This document shows positions 1-8,472 of a stretch of DNA of 18,336 bases, in pieces. Location: assembly GCA_900553755.1 (NCBI GenBank), contig USEX01000023.1:1-18336 (forward strand), in the 5' to 3' direction. This DNA comes from an uncultured Clostridium sp. GTDB taxonomy: Bacteria > Bacillota > Clostridia > TANB77 > CAG-508. How positions within the stretch are numbered: the first letter of the stretch is position 1; each line of letters opens with the position of its first letter. Made by a program: the position numbers and the translations under genes. Below the pieces are notes generated by a model, which saw nothing but the letters and a program-made list of their open reading frames with translations, was not told where the DNA came from and did no database searches.

Positions 1-1059
1 GATCAAATCGATGGTGCTCCAGAAGAAAAAGCAAGAGGAATCACAATCAACACAGCACACGTTGAATATGAAACAGATAAGAGACATTATGCACACGTTG
101 ACTGCCCAGGACACGCTGATTATGTTAAAAACATGATTACAGGTGCAGCTCAAATGGATGGAGCAATATTAGTTGTTTCTGCAGCTGATGGACCAATGCC
201 TCAAACAAGAGAGCATATACTATTAGCAAGACAAGTAGGTGTTAAATATATCGTTGTTTACTTAAACAAATGCGATATGGTTGACGATCCAGAATTATTA
301 GAATTAGTTGAAATGGAAGTTAGAGACCTATTAACAGAATACGGTTTCCCAGGAGATGAAATCCCAGTTATAAAAGGATCTTCATTAAAAGTTCTAGAAA
401 GCACATCAACAGATCCAAACGCACCAGAATATCAATGCATGAAAGAATTAATGGATGCAGTTGATAACTATATTCCAACACCAGAAAGACCAATTGACCA
501 ACCATTCTTAATGCCTATAGAAGACGTTATGACAATTACAGGTCGTGGAACAGTTGTTACTGGTAGAGTTGAAAGAGGACAAGTAAAATTACAAGACGAA
601 GTTGAAATAGTTGGTATTAAACCATCTACAAAAACTGTAGTAACAGGTGTTGAAATGTTTAGAAAATTGTTAGATCAAGCAGAAGCTGGAGACAACATTG
701 GTGTTCTATTAAGAGGTGTACAAAGAACAGACGTTGAAAGAGGTCAAGTTCTTGCAAAACCTGGAACAATACATCCACACACAAAATTCAAAGCTCAAGT
801 ATACGTTCTTACAAAAGAAGAAGGTGGACGTCATACACCATTCTTCAATGGATACAGACCACAATTCTACTTCAGAACTACAGACGTTACAGGTGTAATC
901 GATCTAGAAGCTGGAACAGAAATGGTTATGCCAGGTGATAACGTAAACATGACAATCGAATTAATCACACCAATCGCTATAGAAAAAGGACTAAGATTCG
1001 CTATCCGTGAAGGTGGTAGAACAGTTGGTTCAGGTGTTGTTGCTGATATAATCGAGTAA
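1..1059 (+). CDS. tuf: Elongation factor Tu (5' end missing)
   Basis: EF-Tu is the GTPase that carries aminoacyl-tRNA to the ribosomal A site in the cytoplasm. The reading frame is open from base 1, so the gene enters from the left. 352 codons remain of the usual ~397-400, and the N-terminal P-loop is outside the window. Visible GTPase motifs are ARGITIN (switch I), DCPGHADYVKNM (G3), NKCD (G4) and GSSLK at the G5 position, where SALK is more usual. Domains 2 and 3 follow and are complete, with PFLMPIEDVMTITGRGTVVTGR, RGQVLAKPGTIHPH and a C-terminus ending in VVADIIE. Codon choice is conservative, as expected for a highly expressed gene. It ends in a strong terminator, so it is the last gene of its transcript. 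Identification is essentially certain. Confidence 0.98.
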   Translation, partial: DQIDGAPEEKARGITINTAHVEYETDKRHYAHVDCPGHADYVKNMITGAAQMDGAILVVSAADGPMPQTREHILLARQVGVKYIVVYLNKCDMVDDPELLELVEMEVRDLLTEYGFPGDEIPVIKGSSLKVLESTSTDPNAPEYQCMKELMDAVDNYIPTPERPIDQPFLMPIEDVMTITGRGTVVTGRVERGQVKLQDEVEIVGIKPSTKTVVTGVEMFRKLLDQAEAGDNIGVLLRGVQRTDVERGQVLAKPGTIHPHTKFKAQVYVLTKEEGGRHTPFFNGYRPQFYFRTTDVTGVIDLEAGTEMVMPGDNVNMTIELITPIAIEKGLRFAIREGGRTVGSGVVADIIE

Positions 1060-1076
1060 TAATCAAAATAATATAT

Positions 1077-1119
1077 AAATAACAAGGGATACGAGAAATC
1101 GTAAACCTTGTTATTTTTT
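1077..1119 (+). terminator. Rho-independent terminator of tuf
   Basis: An 11-bp outer stem (1077-1087 with 1106-1116; core AACAAGG/CCTTGTT) encloses a second 5-bp stem, TACGA/TCGTA (1090-1094 with 1099-1103), capped by a GAAA tetraloop (1095-1098). A T-rich tract runs to 1119. It starts 18 bases after the tuf stop codon and has the expected form of an intrinsic terminator for a strongly expressed gene. Confidence 0.9.
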
Positions 1120-1120
1120 C

Positions 1121-1149
1121 TTGACTTTTATAGTGTTTCATTATATACT
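1121..1149 (+). promoter_or_regulatory. Sigma-A-type promoter for the NlpC/P60-comEC transcript
   Basis: TTGACT (1121-1126) and TATACT (1144-1149) are separated by exactly 17 bases, close to the housekeeping consensus. It sits directly after the tuf terminator and 31 bases before the hydrolase start at 1181. It shows that block 1181-4781 has its own promoter. No operator-like repeat is visible around it. Confidence 0.75.
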
Positions 1150-1180
1150 GATACCGAAAATATCAAAAGGAGTATTATAT

Positions 1181-2437
1181 ATGAAACATAAATTACTATA
1201 TATAATAGCAATATTAATTACACTAATGATAATGTTTTCAGTTAATACATATGCCGATACAGCAACAGTAAATACAGAAACTTTAAATTTAAGAAAAGAA
1301 GCTTCAACTAGTTCGAGTATAGTAGAATTATTAAATATGAATACAGAACTAGAAATTATAGAAGAATCTGGAGACTGGTATAAAGTAAAACATGGCAACA
1401 ATACTGGATATGTAAAAAAAGAATATGTAAAAGTTAAAGAAACTACAGAAAATAACACAAACCCTACTACTGAAGAAGTTAGCAACACAGTAACTGAAGA
1501 AACAACAGGAAAATCTATTATTAAAGTAAAATCAAAATTAAGATTGATTCCATCAATAAATGCAAATATTATTGAAAATATTGAAGCAAATGAAGAGATA
1601 ACAATAATATCAAAAACAAATAAATGGGCTTTTATAGATTACAAAGATGTAACAGGGTGGGTTCCACTAAATAATATTGGTCAATCTACTGGTGCAGAAC
1701 AAATAAAGGAAGGTACACCTAGTGAAGTGCCAGAAGAGAATAAAGAAGATAATAACGATACAAGTAATGTGGAAAATACAGAAACCAAAGATACTTCTGT
1801 AATATATGAAAAAACATCAACAAAATATGTAAATACAACTTCTGTATATGTAAGAGAAAAAGCCTCAACAGATTCTAAAATAATTACTACTCTTATAAAA
1901 AATACAGATGTAATAGTAACTGGAGAAGAAAATGATTGGTACAAAGTAAAGTATGACACAATGACAGGATACATTAGAAAAGATTTACTATCAGATAGTA
2001 AACAAGAAGCAACTTCTAGAAGCAGCCTTCCAAGAGAAACAACAGAAACTGAAACTACTAGTATGGGTCAAGAAATTGTAGACTATGCAAAACAATATTT
2101 AGGCTATCCATATGTATATGGAGGTTCAGGAAGCAGTTCGTTTGACTGCTCAGGATTTACAATGTATGTATACAAAAAATTTGGATATAGTTTAAGCCAT
2201 TCTGCGACAGCACAATCAAAATGTGGAGAATATGTTGCAAAAGAAGATTTACAGGCTGGTGATTTAGTATTCTTCTTAGATTACGAAACAATGGATGGAA
2301 TAGGCCATTGTGGAATATACATAGGAGATGGTAATTTTATACATGCATCATCAGGAACGGGATATTGTGTAAAGATATCAACACTACTATCAGGAAGCTA
2401 TAATAAAAGATATGCTACAGCAAGAAGGCTAATATAA
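1181..2437 (+). CDS. Secreted cell-wall endopeptidase with three SH3 domains and NlpC/P60 domain
   Basis: Predicted secreted peptidoglycan hydrolase of the NlpC/P60 family, which cuts peptide bonds in the wall stem peptide. The 418-residue protein begins with a signal peptide (residues 1-25, hydrophobic core then TYA before D26). Three bacterial SH3-like repeats follow at about 27-86, 112-168 and 214-273. The first and third carry the usual NLR/YVR...W(Y)KVK...GYV/GYI signature, while the middle one is more divergent. Thr/Glu-rich linkers separate them. The catalytic domain spans about 296-418, with Cys323 in FDCSGF, His376 in GHCGIYIGDG and His388 in FIHASS, the complete Cys-His-His set. The start at 1181 is chosen because AAAGGAG lies just upstream and it gives a proper signal peptide. 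An in-frame TTG at 1121 would fall on the promoter. comEC follows after 31 bases. Which wall bond is cut cannot be told. Confidence 0.93.
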   Translation: MKHKLLYIIAILITLMIMFSVNTYADTATVNTETLNLRKEASTSSSIVELLNMNTELEIIEESGDWYKVKHGNNTGYVKKEYVKVKETTENNTNPTTEEVSNTVTEETTGKSIIKVKSKLRLIPSINANIIENIEANEEITIISKTNKWAFIDYKDVTGWVPLNNIGQSTGAEQIKEGTPSEVPEENKEDNNDTSNVENTETKDTSVIYEKTSTKYVNTTSVYVREKASTDSKIITTLIKNTDVIVTGEENDWYKVKYDTMTGYIRKDLLSDSKQEATSRSSLPRETTETETTSMGQEIVDYAKQYLGYPYVYGGSGSSSFDCSGFTMYVYKKFGYSLSHSATAQSKCGEYVAKEDLQAGDLVFFLDYETMDGIGHCGIYIGDGNFIHASSGTGYCVKISTLLSGSYNKRYATARRLI

Positions 2438-2468
2438 ATTTTAAATAGGGCAATAGAAAGAGAGGATA

Positions 2469-4781
2469 ATGAAAAGACCACTACTTATTGCCGCTATTGC
2501 ATATATAAATGGAATATTAATAGGGGTATACTTAAGTAAAAGTATACCTTTATTTGTTATATTATCTATAATCGTAAGCTTAATTACATCTTTTAAAAAG
2601 AATACATATAGAAACGCAATTTGTATGTATTTAATAGTTATGTGTATTTCTTCTATATATGTGTATAATAAAAATTTGAATTATGAAAGCAAATATAAAA
2701 AATATGATAATAAAAACATTTCTATAGAAGGAACTATTATAAGCGATATTGAAGAAAAGGAGTATAATTATACATTTACAATAAGAACGAAAGACGATTA
2801 TTTTCTTGTGAATCTGAAGAAAAATAAAGAAGAGATAAGTTTAGAATATGGTGATAAACTGCAAATTTCTGGAGAATACCAAGAGCCAAATAAAGCGAGA
2901 AACTACAAAGGTTTTGACTATAAAAACTATTTAAAAATAAATAAAGTTTATGGAATTATAAGAGTTGATTTGTATACAAATATAATAATAAAACATCAGA
3001 AAAATTTATCGAATTTTAAACTGCTTATACATAAAATTAGAGAAAAGCTAAAACAGAATATACAAGAATTACTAACAAAGGAAACATATGCATTAGGGAT
3101 TGGAATATTAATTGGAGATAATAGTAGAATTAATGAGAAAATAGTGGAAGATTTTAAAAATAGCAATTTATCGCATATGCTTGCAGTATCAGGAACACAT
3201 ATAAATTATGTGGTGTTAACCGTTAGTATTTTGTTCACTAAAAAACGAGCGGGAATAAAAGCTCAAAGAGTAGTAACTATTATGATGATGCTATTTTTTA
3301 TGGAACTTACACAAATGACTTCATCTGTTGTTAGGGCTGGAATTTCATGTATAATATACATGCTTGCAAGTTTGCTATATAGAAAAGCAGATGTTATAAA
3401 TGCAATGGCTATTTCTACTTTATTGATATTATTAAACAATCCATTTAAATTGTTTGATATCGGCTTTCAATTATCATATGCAGGCACATTAGGCATAATT
3501 TTATTTTGCAAATTAATAAATATTCCAATAAAAAATAAATTATTAAAATATTTAAAAGACAGCATTATAATAAGCATAAGTGCCAACATATTTATTATAC
3601 CGATTATGATGTACCAATTTAACACAATTTCACTCACATTTATTTTATCAAACTTATTGGCAGGTCCATTGCTAGGAATATCTATAATATTAGAAATTAT
3701 AGTTCTTTTAATATCTTTTATGTCTATAAATATTGCAGCTATACCAGCCAAAGTCTTAAACATTTTATTAATTCTTATAATAAATATTGCAAATTGGTTT
3801 AGTAATATAGAAATCTCAAAAATATATGTAATTACTCCCAAAATAATATCAATAGTAGCATATTATTTAATTTGTGCTGCAATAATATTAAAGCAGAAAA
3901 ATAGAAAAATAATAGTGATTATAATGTTAACAGTGTTAATAATTAATTTATTTCCAACGCCAAAGAAACTAAGAATTAATTTTATAGATGTTGGGCAAGG
4001 GGATAGCACATTAATACGAACCGAAACTAACAAAGTGATATTAATAGATAGTGGTGGAAGCACCGCGTCAAGCAGTTTTGATGTTGGAAACAAGGTTTTA
4101 CTGCCATATTTATTGGACAGAAGAATTAAAAAAATCGATTTTATAATAGTATCCCATTTTGATGCGGATCATTGCCAAGCTTTTGAAACAGTAATAGATA
4201 ATATTAATGTGAGAAAGGTTGTGGTTTGCAAACAATCAATGATTACACAAGAGTATTTAAATATTATCAATAAATGCAAAAAGAAAAATATAAAAATAAT
4301 TGTTGTAGAGAGAGGAGACAAGCTAAAAATAGATAAGAGAACAGAATTCGAGATATTACATCCAGGAGAAAGATTTCTGGATGACGGAAAAGGTGGATTA
4401 AATGCGAATGCTATAGTATGTAAAATGAATTACAAATTAAATAATGGCAAAATTTTTTCAATTTTATTTACAGGAGATATAGAAGTGGAAGCGGAAAAAG
4501 AATTAGAGCAAGTATATGGAAAAAAATTGAAAGCAGATATATTAAAAATAGCACATCATGGATCAAAAACATCATCTAGAGAAGAATTTATTAAGTTAGT
4601 ATCACCTAAAATTGCTTTAATTGGAGTAGGAGAGAATAATAAATTTGGGCATCCTGCAGATATTACACTTGAAAGATTAGAAAAAGAAAATGTAAAAGTA
4701 TACAGAACTGATCAAATGGGAGAGGTAAGCATTACAATAAACAAAAATGGAGAAATAAAAGTAAAAACACAAATCAATTAA
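2469..4781 (+). CDS. comEC: ComEC/Rec2 family DNA-uptake channel protein
   Basis: Membrane channel thought to pass single-stranded DNA into the cytoplasm during natural transformation. The 770 residues show the full ComEC order: N-terminal membrane segments (about 1-65, starting MKRPLLIAAIAYINGILIG), a soluble DUF4131-type region (about 80-180), and the Competence membrane domain (about 205-500) with its hallmark HMLAVSGTHI at 236-245 and GFQLSYAGTLGI near 332-343. A C-terminal metallo-beta-lactamase-fold domain (about 503-745) follows with IDVGQGDS, the metal motif HFDADH at 563-568, LFTGD at 666-670 and AHHGS at 695-699. No motif looks damaged, so the protein is probably functional. The ribosome site AGAGAGGA is unusually close to the ATG (about 2-3 bases), but the family-typical N-terminus supports this start. 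No other competence gene is in the window, so transformation ability cannot be inferred from this gene alone. Confidence 0.96.
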   Translation: MKRPLLIAAIAYINGILIGVYLSKSIPLFVILSIIVSLITSFKKNTYRNAICMYLIVMCISSIYVYNKNLNYESKYKKYDNKNISIEGTIISDIEEKEYNYTFTIRTKDDYFLVNLKKNKEEISLEYGDKLQISGEYQEPNKARNYKGFDYKNYLKINKVYGIIRVDLYTNIIIKHQKNLSNFKLLIHKIREKLKQNIQELLTKETYALGIGILIGDNSRINEKIVEDFKNSNLSHMLAVSGTHINYVVLTVSILFTKKRAGIKAQRVVTIMMMLFFMELTQMTSSVVRAGISCIIYMLASLLYRKADVINAMAISTLLILLNNPFKLFDIGFQLSYAGTLGIILFCKLINIPIKNKLLKYLKDSIIISISANIFIIPIMMYQFNTISLTFILSNLLAGPLLGISIILEIIVLLISFMSINIAAIPAKVLNILLILIINIANWFSNIEISKIYVITPKIISIVAYYLICAAIILKQKNRKIIVIIMLTVLIINLFPTPKKLRINFIDVGQGDSTLIRTETNKVILIDSGGSTASSSFDVGNKVLLPYLLDRRIKKIDFIIVSHFDADHCQAFETVIDNINVRKVVVCKQSMITQEYLNIINKCKKKNIKIIVVERGDKLKIDKRTEFEILHPGERFLDDGKGGLNANAIVCKMNYKLNNGKIFSILFTGDIEVEAEKELEQVYGKKLKADILKIAHHGSKTSSREEFIKLVSPKIALIGVGENNKFGHPADITLERLEKENVKVYRTDQMGEVSITINKNGEIKVKTQIN

Positions 4782-4850
4782 TGATTGTATAAAATATTAG
4801 AAATGGTAAATAATAGTAGTATAAAAAATTAAGAGAAAGAAGTAAAAGTT

Positions 4851-5444
4851 ATGAAGAAATATTATTATGCAATAATGGTAGGAATTGCAGTGATTATTAT
4901 AGTGCTACTTGCAACAGTGGTATTATTTAATATAAGAAAAGCTAATGTGAAATATGGAAATCAAACTTTGGAAAATACAGCAGTAGAAGAAGATAAGGCA
5001 ATTGAAAAAATAAATAATGAAGTGGTTCATACGAATTCATGGGTGGAAAAGATTTCTCCAAATGCAATTATTATTTTTAATAAATATTATAAAAAATGTG
5101 ATCATACAAGTGTAACCAGAGAAAATGTGACTAAGGAAATGGTGAATTTAACAGTAGATGAATTTATGAACTTATACAGTGATTGGACTTTAAAAAGTTT
5201 TAATAGTGATGAAATTATATTGTATAAAGAAATAGATGATGAATGTGGAGAACACTATGTTGTAAAAATATTAGATGATAATATAGCAATATACAAAATT
5301 AATAATGAAAACGATTTAGAGTTAATAGAGAAAACGGAAATATCTATTAAATATTTGCCGCAAATAGATGTAGAAGATTTAGAACGCGGAGTAAGTTTAG
5401 TTGGAAAAGAAGAACTAAATGCATATATAGAAAATTTTGAATAA
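4851..5444 (+). CDS. Membrane-anchored protein with BofC-like C-terminal domain
   Basis: A 197-residue protein with one N-terminal membrane segment (residues 5-27) and a polar outside part. Residues about 98-150 contain LTVDEFMNLYSDW, then SFNSDEIILYKEID and ECGEHYVV, then DDNIAIYKIN. That order resembles the BofC C-terminal domain found in many spore-forming Clostridia (inference from motif memory, not a search). BofC of Bacillus acts in the intermembrane space of the forespore as an inhibitor of SpoIVB signalling, but this protein is not a full-length BofC match. Cys83 and Cys132 could form a disulfide. It lies 69 bases after comEC, with a weak ribosome site (AGAAAGAAG) and no clear promoter. 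It ends at a terminator shared with pgsA. Function is not assigned. Confidence 0.72.
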   Translation: MKKYYYAIMVGIAVIIIVLLATVVLFNIRKANVKYGNQTLENTAVEEDKAIEKINNEVVHTNSWVEKISPNAIIIFNKYYKKCDHTSVTRENVTKEMVNLTVDEFMNLYSDWTLKSFNSDEIILYKEIDDECGEHYVVKILDDNIAIYKINNENDLELIEKTEISIKYLPQIDVEDLERGVSLVGKEELNAYIENFE

Positions 5445-5449
5445 AAAAT

Positions 5450-5476
5450 ACCTTGAAGATTAAATCTCTTCAAGGT
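5450..5476. terminator. Bidirectional terminator between convergent transcripts
   Basis: A perfect 10-bp stem ACCTTGAAGA/TCTTCAAGGT (5450-5459 with 5467-5476) has a 7-base loop. A T-rich stretch follows on the plus strand (GAGTTTTATTTTTC). An A-rich stretch precedes it (ATAAAAAAT), which becomes a U-tract for the minus-strand transcript. It serves both the BofC-like gene and the clpE-pgsA operon, which converge here with only 37 bases between stop codons. Confidence 0.85.
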
Positions 5477-5481
5477 GAGTT

Positions 5482-6051
5482 TTATTTTTCTATAATTTCT
5501 TTATCTTTTGTACTCAATTCTTTCTTATTTACGTATCCTTTAGTATAGAAATCTTTATAATACATTATCAAAGCAAATATTGTTAAAGCTAAAGCAATGT
5601 AGTATATATAAATATCAAAATGATATGCAATGTTGAAGTAATTTATAATTAATGAGCAAACTATTGCTATATAAAATATCACAGTTGCTAGCTTTCCATA
5701 CCATCTGCTAGATACTACTAGCTTTTTTCCATATAGGAAAGAAGCTCCAGCTATCATTATAGTTTCTTTTACAAATACTGCAATTAAAAACCAATAAGGT
5801 ATTATATTTATAAATGTTAAAGCTATTAAAGTTGCAATTTGTGTAGCTTTATCTGCAAGTGGGTCAATTAATTTTCCAAAATTGGTAATGCAATTAAACT
5901 TTCTTGCAATAAAACCATCTAATACATCTGTTAAACCAGATAAAGTTAAAAATATAAATGCTAATAAATAGTTTTGGTTTAATATTGAAGTGAATATGAA
6001 TGGTATAAGTATAAATCTACATATAGTTAATATATTTGGTACGTGTTTCAT
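5482..6051 (-). CDS. pgsA: CDP-diacylglycerol-glycerol-3-phosphate 3-phosphatidyltransferase
   Basis: Membrane enzyme making phosphatidylglycerol phosphate from CDP-diacylglycerol and glycerol-3-phosphate, the committed step to phosphatidylglycerol. The CDP-alcohol phosphatidyltransferase signature D-x2-DG-x2-AR-x8-G-x3-D-x3-D is intact as DVLDGFIARKF...GKLIDPLAD (D42, D45, G46, A49, R50, G59, D63, D67 in the 189-residue protein). Several further hydrophobic segments and a basic, charged C-terminus follow. An in-frame ATG exists 12 bases upstream at 6063, but it lies inside the sequence ATGGAGGAAAAAATG: its own GGAGG forms a well-spaced ribosome site for the ATG at 6051, so 6051 is preferred. 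It follows clpE by about two dozen bases, so the two are co-transcribed. A PssA-type relative with other head-group specificity is less likely given the MKHVPNILTICR start. Confidence 0.93.
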   Translation of the reverse strand: MKHVPNILTICRFILIPFIFTSILNQNYLLAFIFLTLSGLTDVLDGFIARKFNCITNFGKLIDPLADKATQIATLIALTFINIIPYWFLIAVFVKETIMIAGASFLYGKKLVVSSRWYGKLATVIFYIAIVCSLIINYFNIAYHFDIYIYYIALALTIFALIMYYKDFYTKGYVNKKELSTKDKEIIEK

Positions 6052-6065
6052 TTTTTCCTCCATGT

Positions 6066-6080
6066 GACTAATGATTAGTC
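6066..6080. repeat. Perfect 15-bp palindrome over the clpE stop codon
   Basis: GACTAAT-G-ATTAGTC, with 7-bp arms and one central base, spans the clpE stop codon (complement of 6075-6077) and ends just before the pgsA ribosome site. It could form a small hairpin between the two cistrons or be a protein-binding site. It has no T-tract, so it does not look like a terminator. It may be chance in such AT-rich DNA. Confidence 0.4.
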
Positions 6081-8384
6081 AACTTTAAAAATCAATTTTG
6101 GGTTATTTTTATCTAATTCTACAAAAACTTTTTGCCCGTATTGTAATTCTGATCTTAATAGCATATCTGCTAATTCATCTTCAATATAGTGTTGTATAGC
6201 TCTTCTTAAAGGTCTAGCTCCATATTTTAAATCTGTTCCTTTTTCTAATAGATACTTTTTAGCTTCCTCAGATACAACTAATTGAATATTTTTGTCATTT
6301 AATACCGTTTGAGTATCTGCAAGCATTAAGCTAACTATCTGTAACAATTGCTCGTTTGTTAACGGATTAAATGCTACTATCTCATCGATTCTATTTAAGA
6401 ATTCTGGTCTGAATATATCTTTTAAAGCATCAAGCATTTTATTTTTTGAAGCTTCAGAATTACCAAAACCAATTGAATTTGTATTTAAAGTAGAACCTGC
6501 ATTAGATGTCATTATTATTATAGTATTTTCAAAGTTTACTACATTTCCCTGTGAATCTGTAAGTCTTCCGTCATCAAGAACTTGTAATAATATATTGAAT
6601 ATATCTGGATGAGCTTTTTCTATTTCGTCGAAAAGTAGGATAGAATAAGGATTTCTCTTTACTTTCTCTGTTAATTGACCTGCATCATCATAACCAACAT
6701 ATCCTGGAGGAGCGCCTATTAATTTTGCTGTGGAGTGGCTTTCCATATATTCAGACATATCGAAACGAATGATTGAGTTTTCATTTCCAAACATTTCGAA
6801 TGCTAACGCTTTTGAAAGCTCTGTTTTTCCGACACCTGTAGGACCAACAAATATAAATGAAGGCGGTCTTTTAGTGCTTTGAAGTCCAACTCTATTTCTT
6901 CTAATTGCTCTAGCTACTGCTGATACAGCTTCATCCTGACCGATTATTCTTTTATGAAGATTACTTTCTAGGTTTATTAGTTTTTGAGTTTCTGCTTCTG
7001 TTATTTTATTAACTGGTATTTTTGTCCAGCTTTCGACAACATTTGCAATATCTTGTACAGTTAGAACACTTGGTTTCATTTCTTTCTTAATTTTGTCTAT
7101 TTGTTCCAATAAAGAACATTCTTGGCTTTTTAGCTCTGCTGCTTTTTGATAATCTTCTGTTGAATCGGCTTGTGCAGCTTCTTCTTTTTGCTCTTGAACA
7201 TCTCTTAATTTATTATTCAATACTTCTAAGTCATACAATTTTTTATCACTTAGATTTATTTTTGAACAAGCTTCGTCAAGAATATCAATGGCTTTATCTG
7301 GTAAAAATCTATCATGTATATATTTTTCAGACATATATACTATTTTTTCAATTATATCGTTATATATAATTACATGATGATAATCTTCGTAATATTTTTT
7401 TATACCTTTTAAGATTAAAATAGAATCTTCAACAGTAGGCTCTTCTACTTTTATTGGTTGGAATCTTCTTTCTAAAGCTGAATCTTTTTCTATATATTTT
7501 CTATATTCTTTTAAAGTAGTGGTTCCGATTAATTGAATTTCACCATTTGAAAGAGATGGTTTTAAAATGTTGGCTGCATTCATAGAATGCTCTGCATCGC
7601 CTGCTCCAATTATATTGTGTATCTCATCAATTACTAGAATTATATTACCAGCACTTTTACATTCGTCTATTAAAGCTTTCATCCTAGCTTCAAATTGACC
7701 TCTAAATTGAGTTCCTGCAATCATAGCTGTCATGTCTAGTAAATATACTTCTTTGTTTAATAATTTAGCTGGTACATTGCCATTTGCAATTCTTATTGCT
7801 AAACCTTGAGCGATAGCTGTCTTACCAACTCCAGGTTCACCAATTAAGCAAGGATTATTTTTAGAACGCCTATTTAAAATTTGTATCATTCTTTCAATTT
7901 CTTTATCTCTGCCGATTACTAAATCAAGTTGATTATTCTTAGCTTTGTAAGTTAAATTGGTTCCGTAAGTATCTAAAAACTTTTTCTTTTTATTCTTAGA
8001 TTTACTTTTTTCTTTTACTTTTTGTGTATTATTTGAAGTATTAGTATTATCGGAACCGCCAAGGTTAAATATTCCCGAGAAAATTGAACCCAAAGGAATT
8101 CCATCTGGAGAATCAACTTCAGAACTCTCGTTTATAACATTATTAAGTGCTTCATCTCCATCAACATTGCCAGATAGATTAGAAAATAAAGTTTCTAATT
8201 GCTCAGTCATATTTGAGATATCTTTATCAGATAAATTAGTTTGTTTTGCTAAAGAATCTATTGGATTTACTCCCATTTTTGAAGCGCAACTATAACAAAG
8301 CCCTTGCAATTCAGGCTTGTTATCTTCTCCTTGTTTATTTATAAAAATTACTGCAGTATTTTTCTTACATACTGAACATAACAT
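6075..8384 (-). CDS. clpE: ClpE-type Clp protease ATP-binding subunit
   Basis: AAA+ unfoldase that feeds substrates to ClpP. The 769-residue protein lacks the double Clp-N repeat of ClpC and instead starts with a four-cysteine zinc finger (C3, C6, C30, C33), the mark of ClpE. A low-complexity acidic/basic linker (about 60-136) follows. AAA domain 1 has GEPGVGKT at 182-189 and VIDE at 251-254. A UVR-like coiled coil lies at about 395-437. AAA domain 2 has GPTGVGKT at 514-521, FDEIEKAHPD, and sensor-2 GARPLRR at 722-728. An IGF tripeptide at 638-640, in the loop that docks on ClpP, implies a protease partner. The start is supported by AGGAG ten bases upstream and a near-consensus promoter. No tandem CtsR heptad (GGTCAAA) is seen upstream, unlike clpE/clpC in many Bacillota. 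pgsA follows in the same transcript. The choice of clpE over clpC rests on the zinc finger. Confidence 0.9.
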   Translation of the reverse strand: MLCSVCKKNTAVIFINKQGEDNKPELQGLCYSCASKMGVNPIDSLAKQTNLSDKDISNMTEQLETLFSNLSGNVDGDEALNNVINESSEVDSPDGIPLGSIFSGIFNLGGSDNTNTSNNTQKVKEKSKSKNKKKKFLDTYGTNLTYKAKNNQLDLVIGRDKEIERMIQILNRRSKNNPCLIGEPGVGKTAIAQGLAIRIANGNVPAKLLNKEVYLLDMTAMIAGTQFRGQFEARMKALIDECKSAGNIILVIDEIHNIIGAGDAEHSMNAANILKPSLSNGEIQLIGTTTLKEYRKYIEKDSALERRFQPIKVEEPTVEDSILILKGIKKYYEDYHHVIIYNDIIEKIVYMSEKYIHDRFLPDKAIDILDEACSKINLSDKKLYDLEVLNNKLRDVQEQKEEAAQADSTEDYQKAAELKSQECSLLEQIDKIKKEMKPSVLTVQDIANVVESWTKIPVNKITEAETQKLINLESNLHKRIIGQDEAVSAVARAIRRNRVGLQSTKRPPSFIFVGPTGVGKTELSKALAFEMFGNENSIIRFDMSEYMESHSTAKLIGAPPGYVGYDDAGQLTEKVKRNPYSILLFDEIEKAHPDIFNILLQVLDDGRLTDSQGNVVNFENTIIIMTSNAGSTLNTNSIGFGNSEASKNKMLDALKDIFRPEFLNRIDEIVAFNPLTNEQLLQIVSLMLADTQTVLNDKNIQLVVSEEAKKYLLEKGTDLKYGARPLRRAIQHYIEDELADMLLRSELQYGQKVFVELDKNNPKLIFKVD

Positions 8385-8425
8385 AAATTTTTTACTCCTA
8401 ACTTCTTGTATAAAATTACTTTTAT

Positions 8426-8454
8426 ATTCTACTATAAAATAGATAAATAGTCAA
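8426..8454 (-). promoter_or_regulatory. Sigma-A-type promoter of clpE-pgsA
   Basis: Reading on the minus strand, TTGACT (complement of 8449-8454) and TAGAAT (complement of 8426-8431) are spaced by 17 bases. The -10 lies about 41 bases before the clpE start. The expected CtsR operator (two GGTCAAA half sites) was looked for between this promoter and the start and is absent. No CIRCE-like repeat is seen either. Confidence 0.75.
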
Positions 8455-8472
8455 TGAGGGGAGTTTAGAACA

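Noticed and set aside
716..1085. ORFs in other frames over the tuf 3' half (716-898 plus, 867-1085 minus)
   Set aside because: They lie wholly or largely within the certain EF-Tu frame, and one runs into the tuf terminator. They have no ribosome sites.
8385..8460. CtsR or CIRCE heat-shock operator before clpE
   Set aside because: No GGTCAAA tandem heptads and no CIRCE-type inverted repeat (TTAGCACTC-N9-GAGTGCTAA) are present on either strand.
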